From Plantago ovata (Eukaryota > Streptophyta > Magnoliopsida > Lamiales > Plantaginaceae), in contig CM051456.1 in assembly GCA_028274465.1 (NCBI GenBank), positions 120,792,880 through 120,856,879 on the forward strand: a stretch of DNA of 64,000 nt, written 5' to 3'. The notes beneath the pieces were generated by a model that was given only the letters and a program-made list of their open reading frames with translations, made no database searches and was not told the DNA's origin. Both the position numbers and the translations under genes were made by a program. The first letter of the stretch is position 1. Every line of letters begins with the position of its first letter. Positions 11,119-23,800 of the stretch are shown here, in pieces.

Positions 11119-13520
11119 ATGGCAAAACAAGGAGGTCAAATTGCGGCGCAGATTCCTACCAGCTTTGGCCATGAACTCAGAGCTTGCCTGCGCTGCCGTC
11201 TTGTCAAGACTTATGATCAGGTTCCTTTACTTCATATCCTCTTAAGACGACAATGGCATAGACATAATTTATTGCTTACTATCGGAATATATGTGATTGT
11301 TTCAGTTCCGGGAGTCAGGGTGTGAGAACTGTCCGTTCTTTCAGATGGAGGAGGATTATGAACGTGTTGCTGACTGCACAACCTCCAATTTCACGGGGTT
11401 AGCTTTTCTGTCAATCAGCCTCTTGTTTCAAAAGAGAAAGTTGAAATGCTTAGAACAAGATTATCTGTTTGCCTGGAATCTAATACATATGAAGTTTTCA
11501 ATGCACAAACTCAGATTATAACTGACTTTCCAAAACAGGATAATCTCTATTATGGATCCTAGTAGAAGCTGGGCTGCTCGCTGGCTTCGCACTGGTATGT
11601 AACGATGTTTTACAATGATTTATTAGAATATTACTGTTAACTTTGCCATATCAGGGTTTAACTTATAAGTCTCCTCTCATCAGTATGTATTTTGTAATCT
11701 TCCTATTAACCTTTAGGATATATATGATTTGTCAAGATCCAATTTGAGTCTCTTTATACTTCAAAATTGTGGATTAGTGGGATGTATTGTACGTAAATTT
11801 TCTATTAATGAGGCCACTTATCTGTTCAATTTACTGGTACATGTATGCATTCCTTGATGTATATTCATATGTAATAACAACACTTAAAACACTGTGTATG
11901 ACCATGTCTGGTTCCATATAGTGTAAAACATATGCTCTCATTTTTTACGAATTATGGCTGCTATTTCTGGTTAGAACCCTTCATTAAGTGATTAGTGACT
12001 TATTACTTCTGAATTCAATATGAAAGTCACCAACTCTAAGGCTGCACTCCAACTCTCCATTTGAGTCTGAAAACTTCACACAGTAGAATGTTATTCTTGC
12101 TGTATAACTGTATAAGCTCATCCAGGTCTAGATGAAACTGCTCATTTTGTCCTGTGTCTATTTTTATAAACCACCCACTTATCTTATACCTAGTTTTTGC
12201 AGTACAGAAAACCAGTCACCTTTCTAAATCGGGGAATAGGTTCACTTTATTGGTTTTATCAATATTTGATTTCCTTCCATTGGCTTTGCTTACTATACAA
12301 GGATCCTGTATCTATATTGGTAATAGTAATTGCATTATTAATGTGATGACCTATGAGATATTAAGCTTGAGGTGAATAGAGTAGCTTGTAATGGTAATTC
12401 CAAGATGACGTAACATCCTCGGTTAATCTTTTACAAAAATGTGAAAGGGGTTCAATGATTACACATGCCATCTAGAAAGTGAATATTATTGGTTTCAAAA
12501 ATCTAGTGTTGTGTCTTGCCTTACAACTTACAAACTTCACTTCTTTTTTTTTAAGTCTGTGTGTTATATTTTTCCTGTTATTAGACATTGCTTAAAGCCT
12601 ATCCACACTCACGTTTGTTATATACTTATATATCACCCATATTGATCGTAAATTACCTGCAAATTTCAGGAAAGTTTGTCCCTGGTTGTTATACACTCGC
12701 AGTATCTGAAGCACTCAATGCCGACTTGCAGGTGGAGTTTCAGTTTCTTTAAGCTTGTACTCATTTGTTTCTTTTTTTTCTTTTTTTTTCCCCTTTATTA
12801 TGTTGCTGTGCATTTAAGCATATTGGTATGTCTTTCAAGTAGTCTTGTCATGCATTTAAGATTTAATCCACAAGGCTGTGACTATGTTTTCCTAGAAGCA
12901 AAGAAAAGCGAGATGTTAGTACAGAATATTATTGCCGTGCATTAAGAAAATATACTAGTCTTAAAGCCGAAGGGGTGTGTATTAAACTATTGTCAGATTG
13001 ATATAAGCGGTTGCTGTAACTAAAGGAAATGATTCAGGACTAAACTGTTTCTAAGTTGTGTTCGAGTTGGTCATCTCGGACTAGATTCAGAACTTAGAAT
13101 TAGTAAATGCATGGTTTTCAAGTTGGAGTCTTTAGTCCTTTTGGTGGTAGAGTCACCTAAGTCTATAGACAAACACTTGATGGTATTACTGCCTGCTTAG
13201 ATTTAAACCCGCACAACTGAAAGCTTGTCCTACTTCTCTTGTTCTTGGTTCCATGGTCTGCCTCGTCTTACTGCAAAAATCACTTCCCATTTTAATGTAT
13301 TTTTGTCCAACTCTTTTATCAGTTATCAATCTAAATCACAGATCAAATTCCGTTACCAAGTACAGTCACAGTTGTTTCTATCCTTTTACAGTAGTTTTTT
13401 TCCTAATGTAATTTCTATTCGTTGTCTTGAAGATGAGCTGGGATTGATTGTTATTTTGAAATATTGCAGAATATATGTGAAGAAGAGCATGTGCCCTATG
13501 TTCCTCCTAAACGTGCTTAA
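11119..13520 (+). CDS. SPT4: Transcription elongation factor SPT4
   Basis: SPT4 is the small zinc-binding partner of SPT5 (DSIF complex) and travels with RNA polymerase II. Five exons, 11119-11220, 11306-11397, 11539-11594, 12670-12731 and 13470-13520, encode 120 residues, close to the usual 115-120. Four zinc ligands are in place: C23 and C26 (CLRC), then C40 and C43 (CENC). The SPT5-contacting part follows (IMDPSRSWAARWLR, FVPGCYTLAVSEALN) and the protein ends EEHVPYVPPKRA. The start is the first ATG in the exon and gives the conserved N-terminus. A leader intron is likely: donor AAG-GTATCG near 10659 and acceptor ATAG at 11111-11114, five bases before the ATG. Intron 3 is long (about 1.1 kb) and holds no obvious gene. 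Confidence 0.95.
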
Positions 13521-14007
13521 GCGGTGGCTACCCTGATGTTCCATCTTATGACTTCACAACTGACAGGGATGATGTTTATCTAGTTTGGTTAAAGAACACT
13601 AGGACTCTATGTTGATTATCATACTATGGGCATTGCATGATCTATGTATGATGTATTATTATGCAAGTTAAATGGATTTGTTGTAGCCTGCAATCAAAAT
13701 GTATGCCTCTTTCTATTTTATTTTCCAACATATATGGCTAGTAAATGTTATAGTCTATAAGTACAACAACAGGACAAAGAAAGACAACATCACTTTGTAA
13801 ATATGTAATCTACATCTTCGAGCTTAGAACAAATCGAGCAAGACCGTGTCCTCCAATTTAAAAAGTCACGGTAGATGTTTGGCACCGCCAAGATTCTGCA
13901 AGAACAGTCCTCATAGTACCCAAACACGTTCAGTGCATTCCTCCGCTTCCTTGAGAACTTTGATGCCAATGCTTGGTTCATATTTACAGAGTTTCATGGC
14001 CTACAGC
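13521..14007. other. Convergent 3' flanks of SPT4 and the aminoacylase gene
   Basis: About 490 bases between two stop codons on opposite strands. No open frame of note; presumably both 3' untranslated regions. Confidence 0.5.
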
Positions 14008-15986
14008 CTACTGATCACTTTCAGTAGATAAAGTACCATCAAAGGAACTCAACGATCTGATTATGTGCTTGTAAACGTTGATTCCCTCCAAATAGACACT
14101 ATCTTTCAGAAACTGTTGCGAAGAAAAATGTTGTCTTAGTAACAGAACTGTAGTTCAATAAAGCAAACGATTAACGCAGGGGAACCAAAATTACCTCATT
14201 GTGGTCATGTAGCAATATGGGAGTATTCTTCATTGGAGAGAAACCAATTGTGGGAATTCCCAGTTTCCTCATGAACCGAGCATCAGTTGTTGAAGCCAAA
14301 ATTTCAGGCTTGGCAAGTTTTCCACCAGCTTCTGCAATAGCCTTTTCGAATACAGACCACCATGGATTAGAACTATTAGTGGCTGTCATCATAGGGCGAC
14401 CCATGTTGTCCCTAAGGGAACCTTTCTCAGTGATCTGACAAGACAGAATGATGATCAGACAACTGGTAACCTTGGATCTATATTCTCAACGGAAGACAAA
14501 ATTCACCTCATAAGACATGTTTCTCCATGAAGGTGCCCATTCTTCTGCAATTCTCCTCCGCATGAGATCAGGATCTATCCTTGGTGGCATGCGAACATCG
14601 AATCCAGCCTCTACCTCAGATGGTTGTAAATTCATCACAAATCCCTGACCAGTCAAATCCATTAGCCAGTGCTACGTTTGACGTTTCTATCCCACAAACA
14701 ATTCAATCACAAGAAAGAAAAAAGGAAAATAAAAAGCCACTCACATAAGGGGTTTCAGTGCCAGCTTTAAAAAACACAGGATTTGCGGAGATAACCTCTG
14801 AATTCATAGCCAAACCAGCCTTAACCAAATCAAACTGATTCTCCCTAAACTTCATAATAACCTCCACACTCTTCATCATATTCTCCATAGCAGTATTATC
14901 AAACATCCTCGCCCCGTGCCCTGGCTCTCCTATCGCCTTAATAACCAAATGCCACGGCTGCCTATCAGCATAAAACACCCTAAACTCGTCCGTGAGAGAC
15001 GCCTGCCCTTCATCCATCACAAACCCAACATTCAAACCTTTAAACTCTTTGGTCTCCACAAACCTCGCCATCCCATCAAACCCACCAATCTCCTCCTCAG
15101 GCACATATGAGATATGAACATTTCTCAACGGAACATAATCGAGATTGGATTCTTTTAGCTGTTTAATGGCTTCTAAGTACTGCATACCTGCCACATAAGC
15201 ATATGAACGTTTCATACCGTAACATAATCAATAACAGCTTTGTTCCACTCTATAAAAGCTTCTAAGTACTGCATTATGAACATTTCGAATCGTAGCATAA
15301 TCAAGATTGTATTTTCTTCAACTTCTTAATAACTTGTAACTTGCAGCAGTTGATTTAAGCACTATATGTAACAATCTTATTTTCCAGTAAAATCGACTAC
15401 TACTGGCACTGTTATCTTCGTCTAAACAGAATTGAACTTGAACTGAATAGAACTCAACGAAGCTGAACTTAACTTATGTGTAGTAGTATAAAAAACGACT
15501 AATCAAATATATGAAGTGAACTCAACAAAACTTAATGAACAAGTACAGCTAGGCAGCTAGCATACCTATGCATTTATCGTCCTGAGCGCCACGAGCGTAG
15601 ATTCTGCCATCGTCGGATAAATGGGCGGAGAAAGGGTCGTGGATCCACTTGTCGGGTTCAGCCGGGACAGAATCGAGGTGGGAGTTGAAGAGGATGGAAG
15701 GGAGAGAAGGGTTTGAGCCAGGGAGGGTAATAAGGAGTAGGGGTTTGTCTGGTGTGGTGAGGTAGAGAGTTTTGATTTGGAGGGTGGGGATTGTGGAGCC
15801 GAAGGTGGTGAGGTAGTTGACTGCAGCGGTGTAGTTTGGTGTCGGGTGGGCGGTGTTTATCCGGAGGTAGTTGCGGAACCGGGAGATGGGGGTGGAGGAA
15901 GAGGAGAGGGGTGGTGGGATGGAGAAGATGAGGAGGAGGACGAGGAATAGGGCGGAGATGGGCGGCGTGAGGTGGCGGAGTAGCAT
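14008..15986 (-). CDS. Aminoacylase-1-like M20 metallopeptidase
   Basis: This is an M20-family zinc amidohydrolase of the aminoacylase-1 group, which removes the acyl group from N-acyl amino acids. Five exons (15566-15986, 14745-15187, 14507-14644, 14195-14434, 14008-14112) encode 448 residues. The metal and catalytic motifs are all present: HLD at 103-105, GAQDDK at 133-138, the catalytic PEEE at 170-173, MDEG near 197, and HDHNE near the C-terminus just before the last intron. The dimerisation/lid segment carries the family's GEPGHGARMFDNTA. The first 30 residues are strongly hydrophobic (ISALFLVLLLIFS), consistent with a signal peptide or anchor, as in plant homologues that enter the secretory path. 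The start is the first ATG in frame. The physiological substrate cannot be told from sequence. Confidence 0.93.
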
Positions 15987-16329
15987 AATTGGAGTGGGGA
16001 ATCTTGTAAATTGAGTGGCAGTTTGGACTTCGGAGTGCTGTTTACTTTCATCATGGATTCATGGTACACATGACATGATTCATGAGAGAACCTGTCATTT
16101 GTCATAATTTTATTATTATTCTTAATTATTAATAATTAATTCAAATGATCCCATCTTATGAATCATTTAAAAAAGATCCAAATTTTAAATGATGAACTTT
16201 TTTTTTTAATAAAACATTAAGTTTTACGACCAAATAAAAGTAGAGTTAAAATCTTAATTAAGTCATTTTTTAGCCATAACGGACAATAATCCCACATGAA
16301 AAGAGAGTTGAAATTGGTTCACACAGACG
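15987..16329. other. Upstream region of the aminoacylase gene
   Basis: About 340 AT-rich bases between the aminoacylase start and the LINE relic. It should hold that gene's promoter. I do not see a clear TATA box placed well enough to call. Confidence 0.4.
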
Positions 16330-17480
16330 AGCCACCAAAAGTTCTTTTCCGGGCTTCATTGGCTAGTTTGTCTGCGACGGCATTGCATTGCCTATATGCA
16401 AAATGAAATTTCTTTCCCTTCCAGTCGATTAGCGTCCCGCAGAAAGTTCTCTAAAATTCGAGCGTGGTGGACAACCGTTGCTTGTTCCCTGTTAAGACAA
16501 TATAGAAGAACATGTTAATCAATTGAATTAACAGTTTTTTGCAATTAACTTTGTCACAAAAACACTTTTCTAGCTTTAAGAGCTAAAATTCAGCCGTTAA
16601 AGCATATGTTCTTCCCAAAAACTCGGCACCTACGATTATGAAACTCTCCTTTCTCATTTCTTAAACTGCCCCTACTCCTGCATTTCCAATAATGGGAACA
16701 TAGGAACCATCCTTATTTAGACAATAAAAACCAAGCTTGGGGGTGTGCAGTTACATGACAAGGTCACTGAAATTTTTGGAAGCTTTTGTGGAAAAACTAG
16801 TTCTTGATCTTTAAAGATGTAACAAAAGGAGTGTTTGAACTGATGTAACAAAAGTTTCTTCTTCTTGATGCCAGAGAGAGCACAAGCCATAAGGAATGAT
16901 TTTCAAATGAGCAATCTCGGAAGCAGTTGGGAGTCGATTTAGCAAAAATAGCAAGAGAAAAAAAATATTATTCTATCAATAAATTTGACCGACCAAAATT
17001 TTCTCCAAGGTCAAGTAGGACCAGTAGGCAATTTCTTGGTTAGAAGTATATTATAGAGAACTTTTTATAGAAAGAATGCCATATTTTGTTCCACTCCAAA
17101 TAATAGAATCATTTGGAGGATCTATATTCTATAGAGAGTGGGAGGCCCATAATTTCTAATACTAACTCATTAGAAATCATAATTCCCAGTAAGTCTAAGT
17201 TCCAGTTGTAAGAGGAGATGACGGTACTTACTGTAACAGAGTTACATTTATCATTCCAAAAACTTGTATTTAAACCATTTCCAAATTTCATAGCTAGGCC
17301 AGAGAAGAACTCATCTTTAATTTCACCAAATTTTTGCAAAACCATTTACTTTGTGGTTTGGCATACGCATCAATAAAATAAAAGAGGATGGTTACGAAAG
17401 TACTTTGCTTTATAAACAAGAACTAAAATAGAATCATGATGTTTTAAAAGATTCCAAAGGTCTTTGAAAAAAAGACTTTG
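16330..17480 (-). mobile_element. Decayed LINE fragment (zinc-knuckle region and RNase H)
   Basis: Read on the minus strand, pieces of a plant L1-type retrotransposon are visible. Near 17400-17470 is LWNLLKHHDSILVLVYKAKY. At 17109-17345 is an open stretch with FGNGLNTSFWNDKC and LVLEIMGLPLS. At 16330-16740 are RNase H pieces: GFYCLNKDGSYVPIIGNAG, then FAYRQCNAVADKLANEARK in another frame. The reading is broken by several stops and shifts and internal sequence is missing. The RNase H start closely resembles that of the LINE at 54117-57089 (GFYCLNIDGS), so both belong to related lineages. I could not find a target duplication. Confidence 0.72.
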
Positions 17481-17490
17481 TTCAAACACT

Positions 17491-17737
17491 TATTTCATCC
17501 GTCCAAAACAAATGATACACTTTGTTTTGTTGACTTTTTCAATGGTCGGTTTGAACTTAAATTATACGATAAAAATAATTAAAAACATAATATTATAAAA
17601 CAAGAATGTTTATATTTGTATAATATAAAATTTTTAATTATTTTTATTGTATGATTTGGGATTAATACGAAGTCAAACTGACCCTAAAAAAAGTCAACAA
17701 AACAAAGTGTTTCATTTGTCTTGAGACGGAGTAAGTA
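17491..17737. mobile_element. Stowaway-type MITE
   Basis: The element is 17493-17735, 243 bp, with TA at both edges (17491-17492, 17736-17737). The two inverted ends align over more than 30 bases: left TTTCATCCGTCCAAAACAAA, right complement CTTACTCCGTCTCAAGACAA, both continuing into a shared CACTTTG. It has an AT-rich centre and no coding frame. Confidence 0.85.
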
Positions 17738-18109
17738 CTTCTTTAAGAGAGGAAACCAATGACCAATTGACTTTGCTCATCTTATTTACCAACGAAAATT
17801 TAAATTAAAATATAAAAAATTTAATAGAAATAAACTTATGTTTCCATAAAAAAAAGAATCGAAATCAATTATGAATAATCTTTTTTATAAATGTTTTCTC
17901 ATCTATCTTTTTGTTTTTTTTTTATCTTTGTTGTTTTGAGATTTATTTTATTGTATCATCAAATGTTACTCGATATTTTTTTTTAAATTTTTTACAATTT
18001 ATTTTCCGTATAAAAAGTTACCAAAAGTTTGCATGAAAAAAAATTGGACCAAAAATTTAAACATTTCACTTCACTCACTAGTTGCAAGTTGCAACCCCGC
18101 ACGTGTGAT

Positions 18110-18138
18110 GAGTGATGACATAAACTTATGACATGTCA
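18110..18138. promoter_or_regulatory. G-box and TGACATGTCA palindrome upstream of p24 gene
   Basis: CACGTG (18110-18115) and the perfect palindrome TGACATGTCA (18129-18138) lie 170-200 bases before the p24 start codon. Both are plausible bZIP/bHLH targets. Function is inferred only from motif and position. Confidence 0.35.
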
Positions 18139-18305
18139 CATGATTATTGGCCCTCCACCTCCTAAGTATGCGTGGCACTCTGCCACCATAAAATCCAAAA
18201 TTTAATCTTCTTTACCCACCTTCCCAAAAAGACAAAAAATAAAAATAAAAAATAAAAAAAATAAAATAATCTGAATTTCTTTCTTCGCAAAGTCAAAACG
18301 AAAAT

Positions 18306-18658
18306 ATGAAGGTGTTGACGGCGACCAATTTGTGGATCGTGTTGGCGGCGGTCTTGGTGGTGGTGCCAGCGGCGCGTGGGATTTGGCTGGAGTTGCCGAG
18401 CAGCGGCACCAGGTGCGTCTCGGAGGATTTGCACACCAACGTCGTCGTTTTGGCGGATTATTATTCATTCTTCGGTGAGAATTATGATGAGAACGCTACT
18501 ATTGTTCATCCATCAATCACCATTAAGGTTTGCAGTTCCCTTCGCTTTCTGATTTTGTACCTTTTCCATGATTTAGCTTCTTTGGATTACTCTCTGTTGC
18601 TGTTTTTGTTTATGGAGAAACCAAAATATCTGATTATTATTAATTATAATTATTATAA

Positions 18659-18695
<37 letters not shown>

Positions 18696-20830
18696 TAATT
18701 TTTGGATTTGTAGTTTGTGTTTGTTTATTGTTACTTGGTGGATGATTGACATTTCATTTGTTTAGGAATAGCTTTTGAAATTCTCTAATGCAGATTTTAT
18801 TCAGTTTATTGAGATTGCTGGATTGTTAATGCTCATTATGTGTTGATATAACATTGTACTTAGCCTGGTGAAATGGTCAGTGTATTAGCCATTAGGTTGA
18901 TTGGTTGAACATGGAAATGTTTGCTTGCTTTTTCATTGAATACATATGGAAATGGACAAATGGTAAACCATGAGTTTGGCAGCTCTAAAAGCATTTACAA
19001 GACACTAGGGGCGAACTTGATCCTGATCGAGAGCTTTATTTGGCTCCTGGTTCAGCTGCCAGTCCAGAAGATTGAAGAGAAGACAGAAGAACAACTTTGA
19101 AGTGTCATTAGGCAAATCGGCTCACTGAGGATTGTGTTGTGTCATTCAGAGTTTCAGAATCTCAGCTAATGTTGAGAACCTTCAATGGAGCTTGCCATTG
19201 AAGAGTTCCAAGCTGAAAATGTGTCCTCTGTAGAAAAATAGTAGCATTACACAACCCTCGAAAGCCTGGTTATATTTTCACTTGGTTTCTTATGGTGTTC
19301 TTACTTTTAATGTGTTCTGTGAAGAGGTGGAGATATCTCAGCTCATTGAGTTTGTGATTAGAGCCTAGTATACCAGTTTGTCTACTGGTTTGAGTATTTT
19401 TAATCAAATGTGAGCAGATGGCAGTTCAGGAATTGTAGTGAGGTTGTTGAGAAACTATATTGAATGCCCCCCCCCCCCCCGAGTTCTGGAGTAAAAGATA
19501 TAATCAGAGCTTTACAAAATACAATGATATGAATGTTGATACTTTTCACTCTGTGTATCGTGTAAAAAGCTCGACTGGAAGCTTAAGATACTCTGGTTCT
19601 TTGTAGGTTACATCGCCATATGGACACGAACTCCATCACAAGGAAAAAGTTTCACATGGCCAATTTGCCTTCACAACCACAGAGGCTGGCAACTACTTAG
19701 CGTGCTTTACAGCGGATGCTGATCCCAAGGGCAGAACCATAACCATTGGCATAGACTGGAAAACGGGTATTGCTGCAAAGGATTGGGATTCAGTTGCGAG
19801 GAAAGAAAAAATAGAAGTATGCCACTGCCTCTGTAAATCTGTCTATTGTGATGTATGATAATCATTATGGTCATAATGTGATGATTCTAACTTGTGATTC
19901 TAGGGTCTTGAACTTGAACTGAAGAAGCTTGAAGGTCATGTGGAAACAATCCACGAGAATCTATTTAATCTTATGTCTAGGTAAACTCCATATCTGATCT
20001 TATCTTACTTCTAAATCATACTCTGCACTTCTGATGCCTTTGTTAACTACTTAACTGTATAGTTAAGAATTAGTAGTTGTTAGTCTCATCTCTCATCTTC
20101 ATGTTACAAAAAGGCGTGTTTTGGTTGCTTAACATAAAAATCTGTTATGTACGTTCGTACAGTGATTTATAATTTAGTACGTAGCTTTTGCTGGTTTGTA
20201 CTAGCTCAATAATATGTAAACTGAAAGCATTAATTTACTCATATCTCACATATGTGATTATAACAGGACATACATGACAATATTTTGGGTTACATGTAGA
20301 ATGAATTTATTTAAGTATCACATGACCACCTATTTTGTTCTGCTTCAGTATTTAAACAGTTAAATGCTCAATTTTCAACTATTTCGTGTCAATATTTATG
20401 AAATTTGATATGTAGACCAGTCCTGCCTGCACTTTTGTTGTCAATTTAAAACAACAATAGCGTTTCTGCTGTTTCATGTAGGTATCTTGTAATTGGCAGG
20501 ATCTCTTCCTTTTTTCTTTTTTTTTTCTTCTTTTTTTTGAATTCTTCAAGCGCTCTCAAATTCACCAGTTACTCAAGACAGATATGCATCTTAGGCAGAT
20601 TGAGTATTAGGTTTGCAGCTCTTTCTGTTGTGTATTATACAACACCAAAGTATCTAATATGCATCTTTCTTTTCATTCTTTGCAGGGAAGCAGATATGAG
20701 GATAATGAGTGAGAACACAAACTCTAGGGTAGCTTGGTATAGTCTCATGGCTCTTAGCGTCTGCATTTTTGTTTCGCTTCTCCAAACATGGTATTTGAAG
20801 AGTTACTTTTCGAAGAAAAAACTTATCTAG
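18306..20830 (+). CDS. p24 family transmembrane emp24 protein, delta type
   Basis: p24 proteins are cargo receptors that cycle between ER and Golgi in COPI/COPII vesicles. Four exons (18306-18527, 19607-19816, 19904-19980, 20686-20830) encode 217 residues. The order is that of the family: signal peptide 1-25 ([17 protein letters not shown]), a GOLD domain with conserved cysteines C37 and C105 ([15 protein letters not shown]), a coiled-coil ([20 protein letters not shown]), one membrane helix ([21 protein letters not shown]) and a short cytosolic tail, [10 protein letters not shown]. The tail ends in KKLI, a KKXX-type COPI retrieval signal, preceded by the aromatic YF pair that usually binds coat proteins. 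The start is the first ATG, 12 codons into which the hydrophobic core begins. The intron 1 runs contain an ATT microsatellite and a C14 run. Confidence 0.95.
18660..18695. repeat. (ATT)n microsatellite in p24 intron 1
   Basis: About twelve uninterrupted ATT units, preceded by less regular TAAT-rich sequence. Confidence 0.9.
19477..19490. repeat. C14 homopolymer in p24 intron 1
   Basis: Fourteen consecutive C, some 115 bases upstream of the exon 2 acceptor. A similar C17 run occurs at 7750 and a G11 run at 34809. Confidence 0.8.
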
Positions 20831-23800
20831 AGATGACTTAATTATTTTTTCTTCCCTAGAGAAACTAATTAGACTACATACTGTCAAGAACACACATACT
20901 TTCTTTCTCCCTATTTGTGTTGAGTTATCTCAGACCTGAGTAGGGAAAAACAGTTGGGAGCTGAAAAGTTATCTGCTTCCTGAATGGAAGGCGTTAAGAT
21001 TGTATTATACAACCTTCAGTTTTGAAAGGCAATTCTCATTCTGTGGAATATTTTCGTATCTGAATTTGAGCATCATCGCCATCATGTACTTTTATTGTTT
21101 GGCAATTTATTTTGGTAGGTGCAGTTGGTTTTTACATTTTCTTTTTAAATTCGAATCTTGAAGCATCACTTTACTACTGGAACGATTGCTGGATATGCAG
21201 CGGTTGTATCTCAAGAACACTGTTTGTTCCAAGACATTATGCTAAGAAACAAGAGAGGATGTGTAGATCAATTCACAAACAGTAGTATTTCATTAATGTA
21301 CTCGTATTTGATTTCAGCATTTAACTTATTTCGCCGTTTGACGAAACTCTCAAGTAAATGTTACTCCAATTATATAGCTAATAGTAGAGAAGATTGAGAT
21401 TTTGAAATGTGGTTCAAGTTCAGACTGAGGCAGCACATGTCTATCAGTCTCTCTCCTCACAACATAGATGCTAAAAACTTAAAGTCACGCCAAATTAGTG
21501 TTGATCCTTCATTTAACTTCGTAGCTTATTGCAATCAAATATAAATAATTTGAAGTTTTTGTTCCGTAGACTCATTGCCAGCTTATTAAGGGCATGTTGC
21601 ATGTATGATGATTTTTTTTTTGAAACGGCATGTATGATGATTGATGAGACATTGTCCAAACTTTACTCTACAAGTTTATGTTTGTTGCCGTCATCATACT
21701 TGCAAGAAATATTATGTGGCAAACATTGATTTTCTTCTTGTCTAATGAGTCACTAATCATGACTCGTCTTAAGATCCACAGATCGTACAAACATATAGTG
21801 CGATCATCAATCACTAGCTAGCTAGCAACTTGTTTTCATTTTATTTTTGCCACAAGAATATATCTAGAGTCTATCTACTCCACCTTAAGGTTATAACAAA
21901 ATGTTTCTCTTTCAATGGAATCACTCAAGACGCTGAGTACCACAAGAACCGGTATAGTTCGTCCCCGATCCCCACACATTCGATGGGGTAGTATTATTTT
22001 TAGCCACAAATTAACATTATTCACTATTTGTTTCGTCTACGTTTGTGTTTATAATATATAGCATGACTTGAGTGAATAACTACCAACTGAAGTAGTGCCT
22101 TAAAACCAATTACACTGACGTGTGTGTTTCTTGTCATAAACATGATCATCTATTTTCTCATCCACAAAAATAAGCTCATTAATCATCTATCAATTACGTT
22201 AATACGTTATTACGTTGTTTGCAAAAATGTACAGTAATACTAATACAATAATAAGATGGTTTTGTTGGGACATGGAATTTAAGAGCTGAAATGGATAAAA
22301 TTGTGTCCTAATCAGTATCCATTAAATTTACTTGGGAATAATTCGAACCCCACTAAATTATTAGTGTGATTGGTTTCAAGGCACTACTAGAACTGAATCA
22401 ACAAAAAAAAGTTTGAGTTAAGATATGCTGAAGAAGCTTTATGAATTATATGATTTATAGGCTCATAGCAAATGGGTTCCGGAAATGACTCACCTCAGTC
22501 AGCATTAAGTGTCCAAAATTAGAAATGTATCCATTATTCCATCCCATCAGGACCCAAATACACTTATAACCACATCATGAACGAACACTCTTCAATTCTG
22601 AACGCCTTTTAAAATGAGATAAGTTGTATCTCACTTCTTTTAGACAGTCGTCCCACTCAAACTCCACCCAATCTAAAGCATAGGCTGGAGCTGCCGCGGC
22701 TATAGGCTGGCAATTCGAGGCTGATTCATGAATTTTGATCCAGTCTGACCCGGCCCGAATCCGGTCCAAAAAATTCAAATGATCAGATCCGATCCGTATG
22801 GATATGATATAGCCTCATTAGTGTTGCGTACCGTATATATTTTGTTTTATTTCTAACGGGAAAAGCAATGACGATTATGATCACTTGGTAGTATTGCATG
22901 AACACGTCTACATCTACTTGCGCATATACTGACCATTTTCTAGATTAAGCAAACTTATATACAACAAGTTTAAAGTTGATCGTGCATTTTTGGTTAAAAT
23001 TTACATCATTGATATTGATTTTTGGTATATGATTAGAATCAATTATTCTTCAATATAAGTTTGTCTGTGTCTATATATATGTTTAGGAAATTGTGAATAC
23101 GTATCATGCATGAATATCAAACAAATTTTGCTTTAATGAGTTGAAATTACATGTGTGTAAACCGTGTAATAAACTATACGATACGTTAAGTAAGCAAATG
23201 TCCATCTAGGGACACCATATACGTATCCGCAAGAATTTGTCTACTCAATTGGAAGAGAGATATCTTAATTCGGTCGATCAATCCCATAAGTTTAAACATG
23301 TCACAATGTGTACATGTACCTGATCACTAACATGATTTACGTGATATTGCATAAATTCAATGACATTTACTCGATCTCGATGTGCACCAATTTAATGGTT
23401 AGCAACTCAATTCCTTTAAAGAAGGGAAAAAAAAAAATGAATTAATACTCGCAAGAGTGAGTGGCCCAAGATTAAAAGGAGAATAATATAATCAATTAAA
23501 CTCCACTAGGTAAGTTTTATAATTTATACTTTCGGAATAATTCGATATGAGTATATAATAAGATGCATGAACTATACTATAGCATGATCAGATATTCCTT
23601 TGTGCATCCTAAAAGCTTAAAAGTACTATAACACGGAGGAATTAATATACTTCCACGCAACAAAAAGCTAGCTTTATCAAAAGAAAAAAATATATATATA
23701 TAAGAAAAAAAATTCAATTAATCGAGTCATTTAACAATGACTTCTCATTTAAAACATTTAATGTGTTGGAACATTTCCTAGCCAATTGGAGCTACTTTTT

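Noticed and set aside
18147-18175. An ER-stress response element upstream of the p24 gene
   Set aside because: ATTGG and CGTGG are both present but in the wrong order and spacing for the CCAAT-N9-CCACG type.
22575-22778. A 67-codon minus-strand frame in the gene-poor interval
   Set aside because: Composition is protein-like, but I recognise no family and there is no splice or promoter context.
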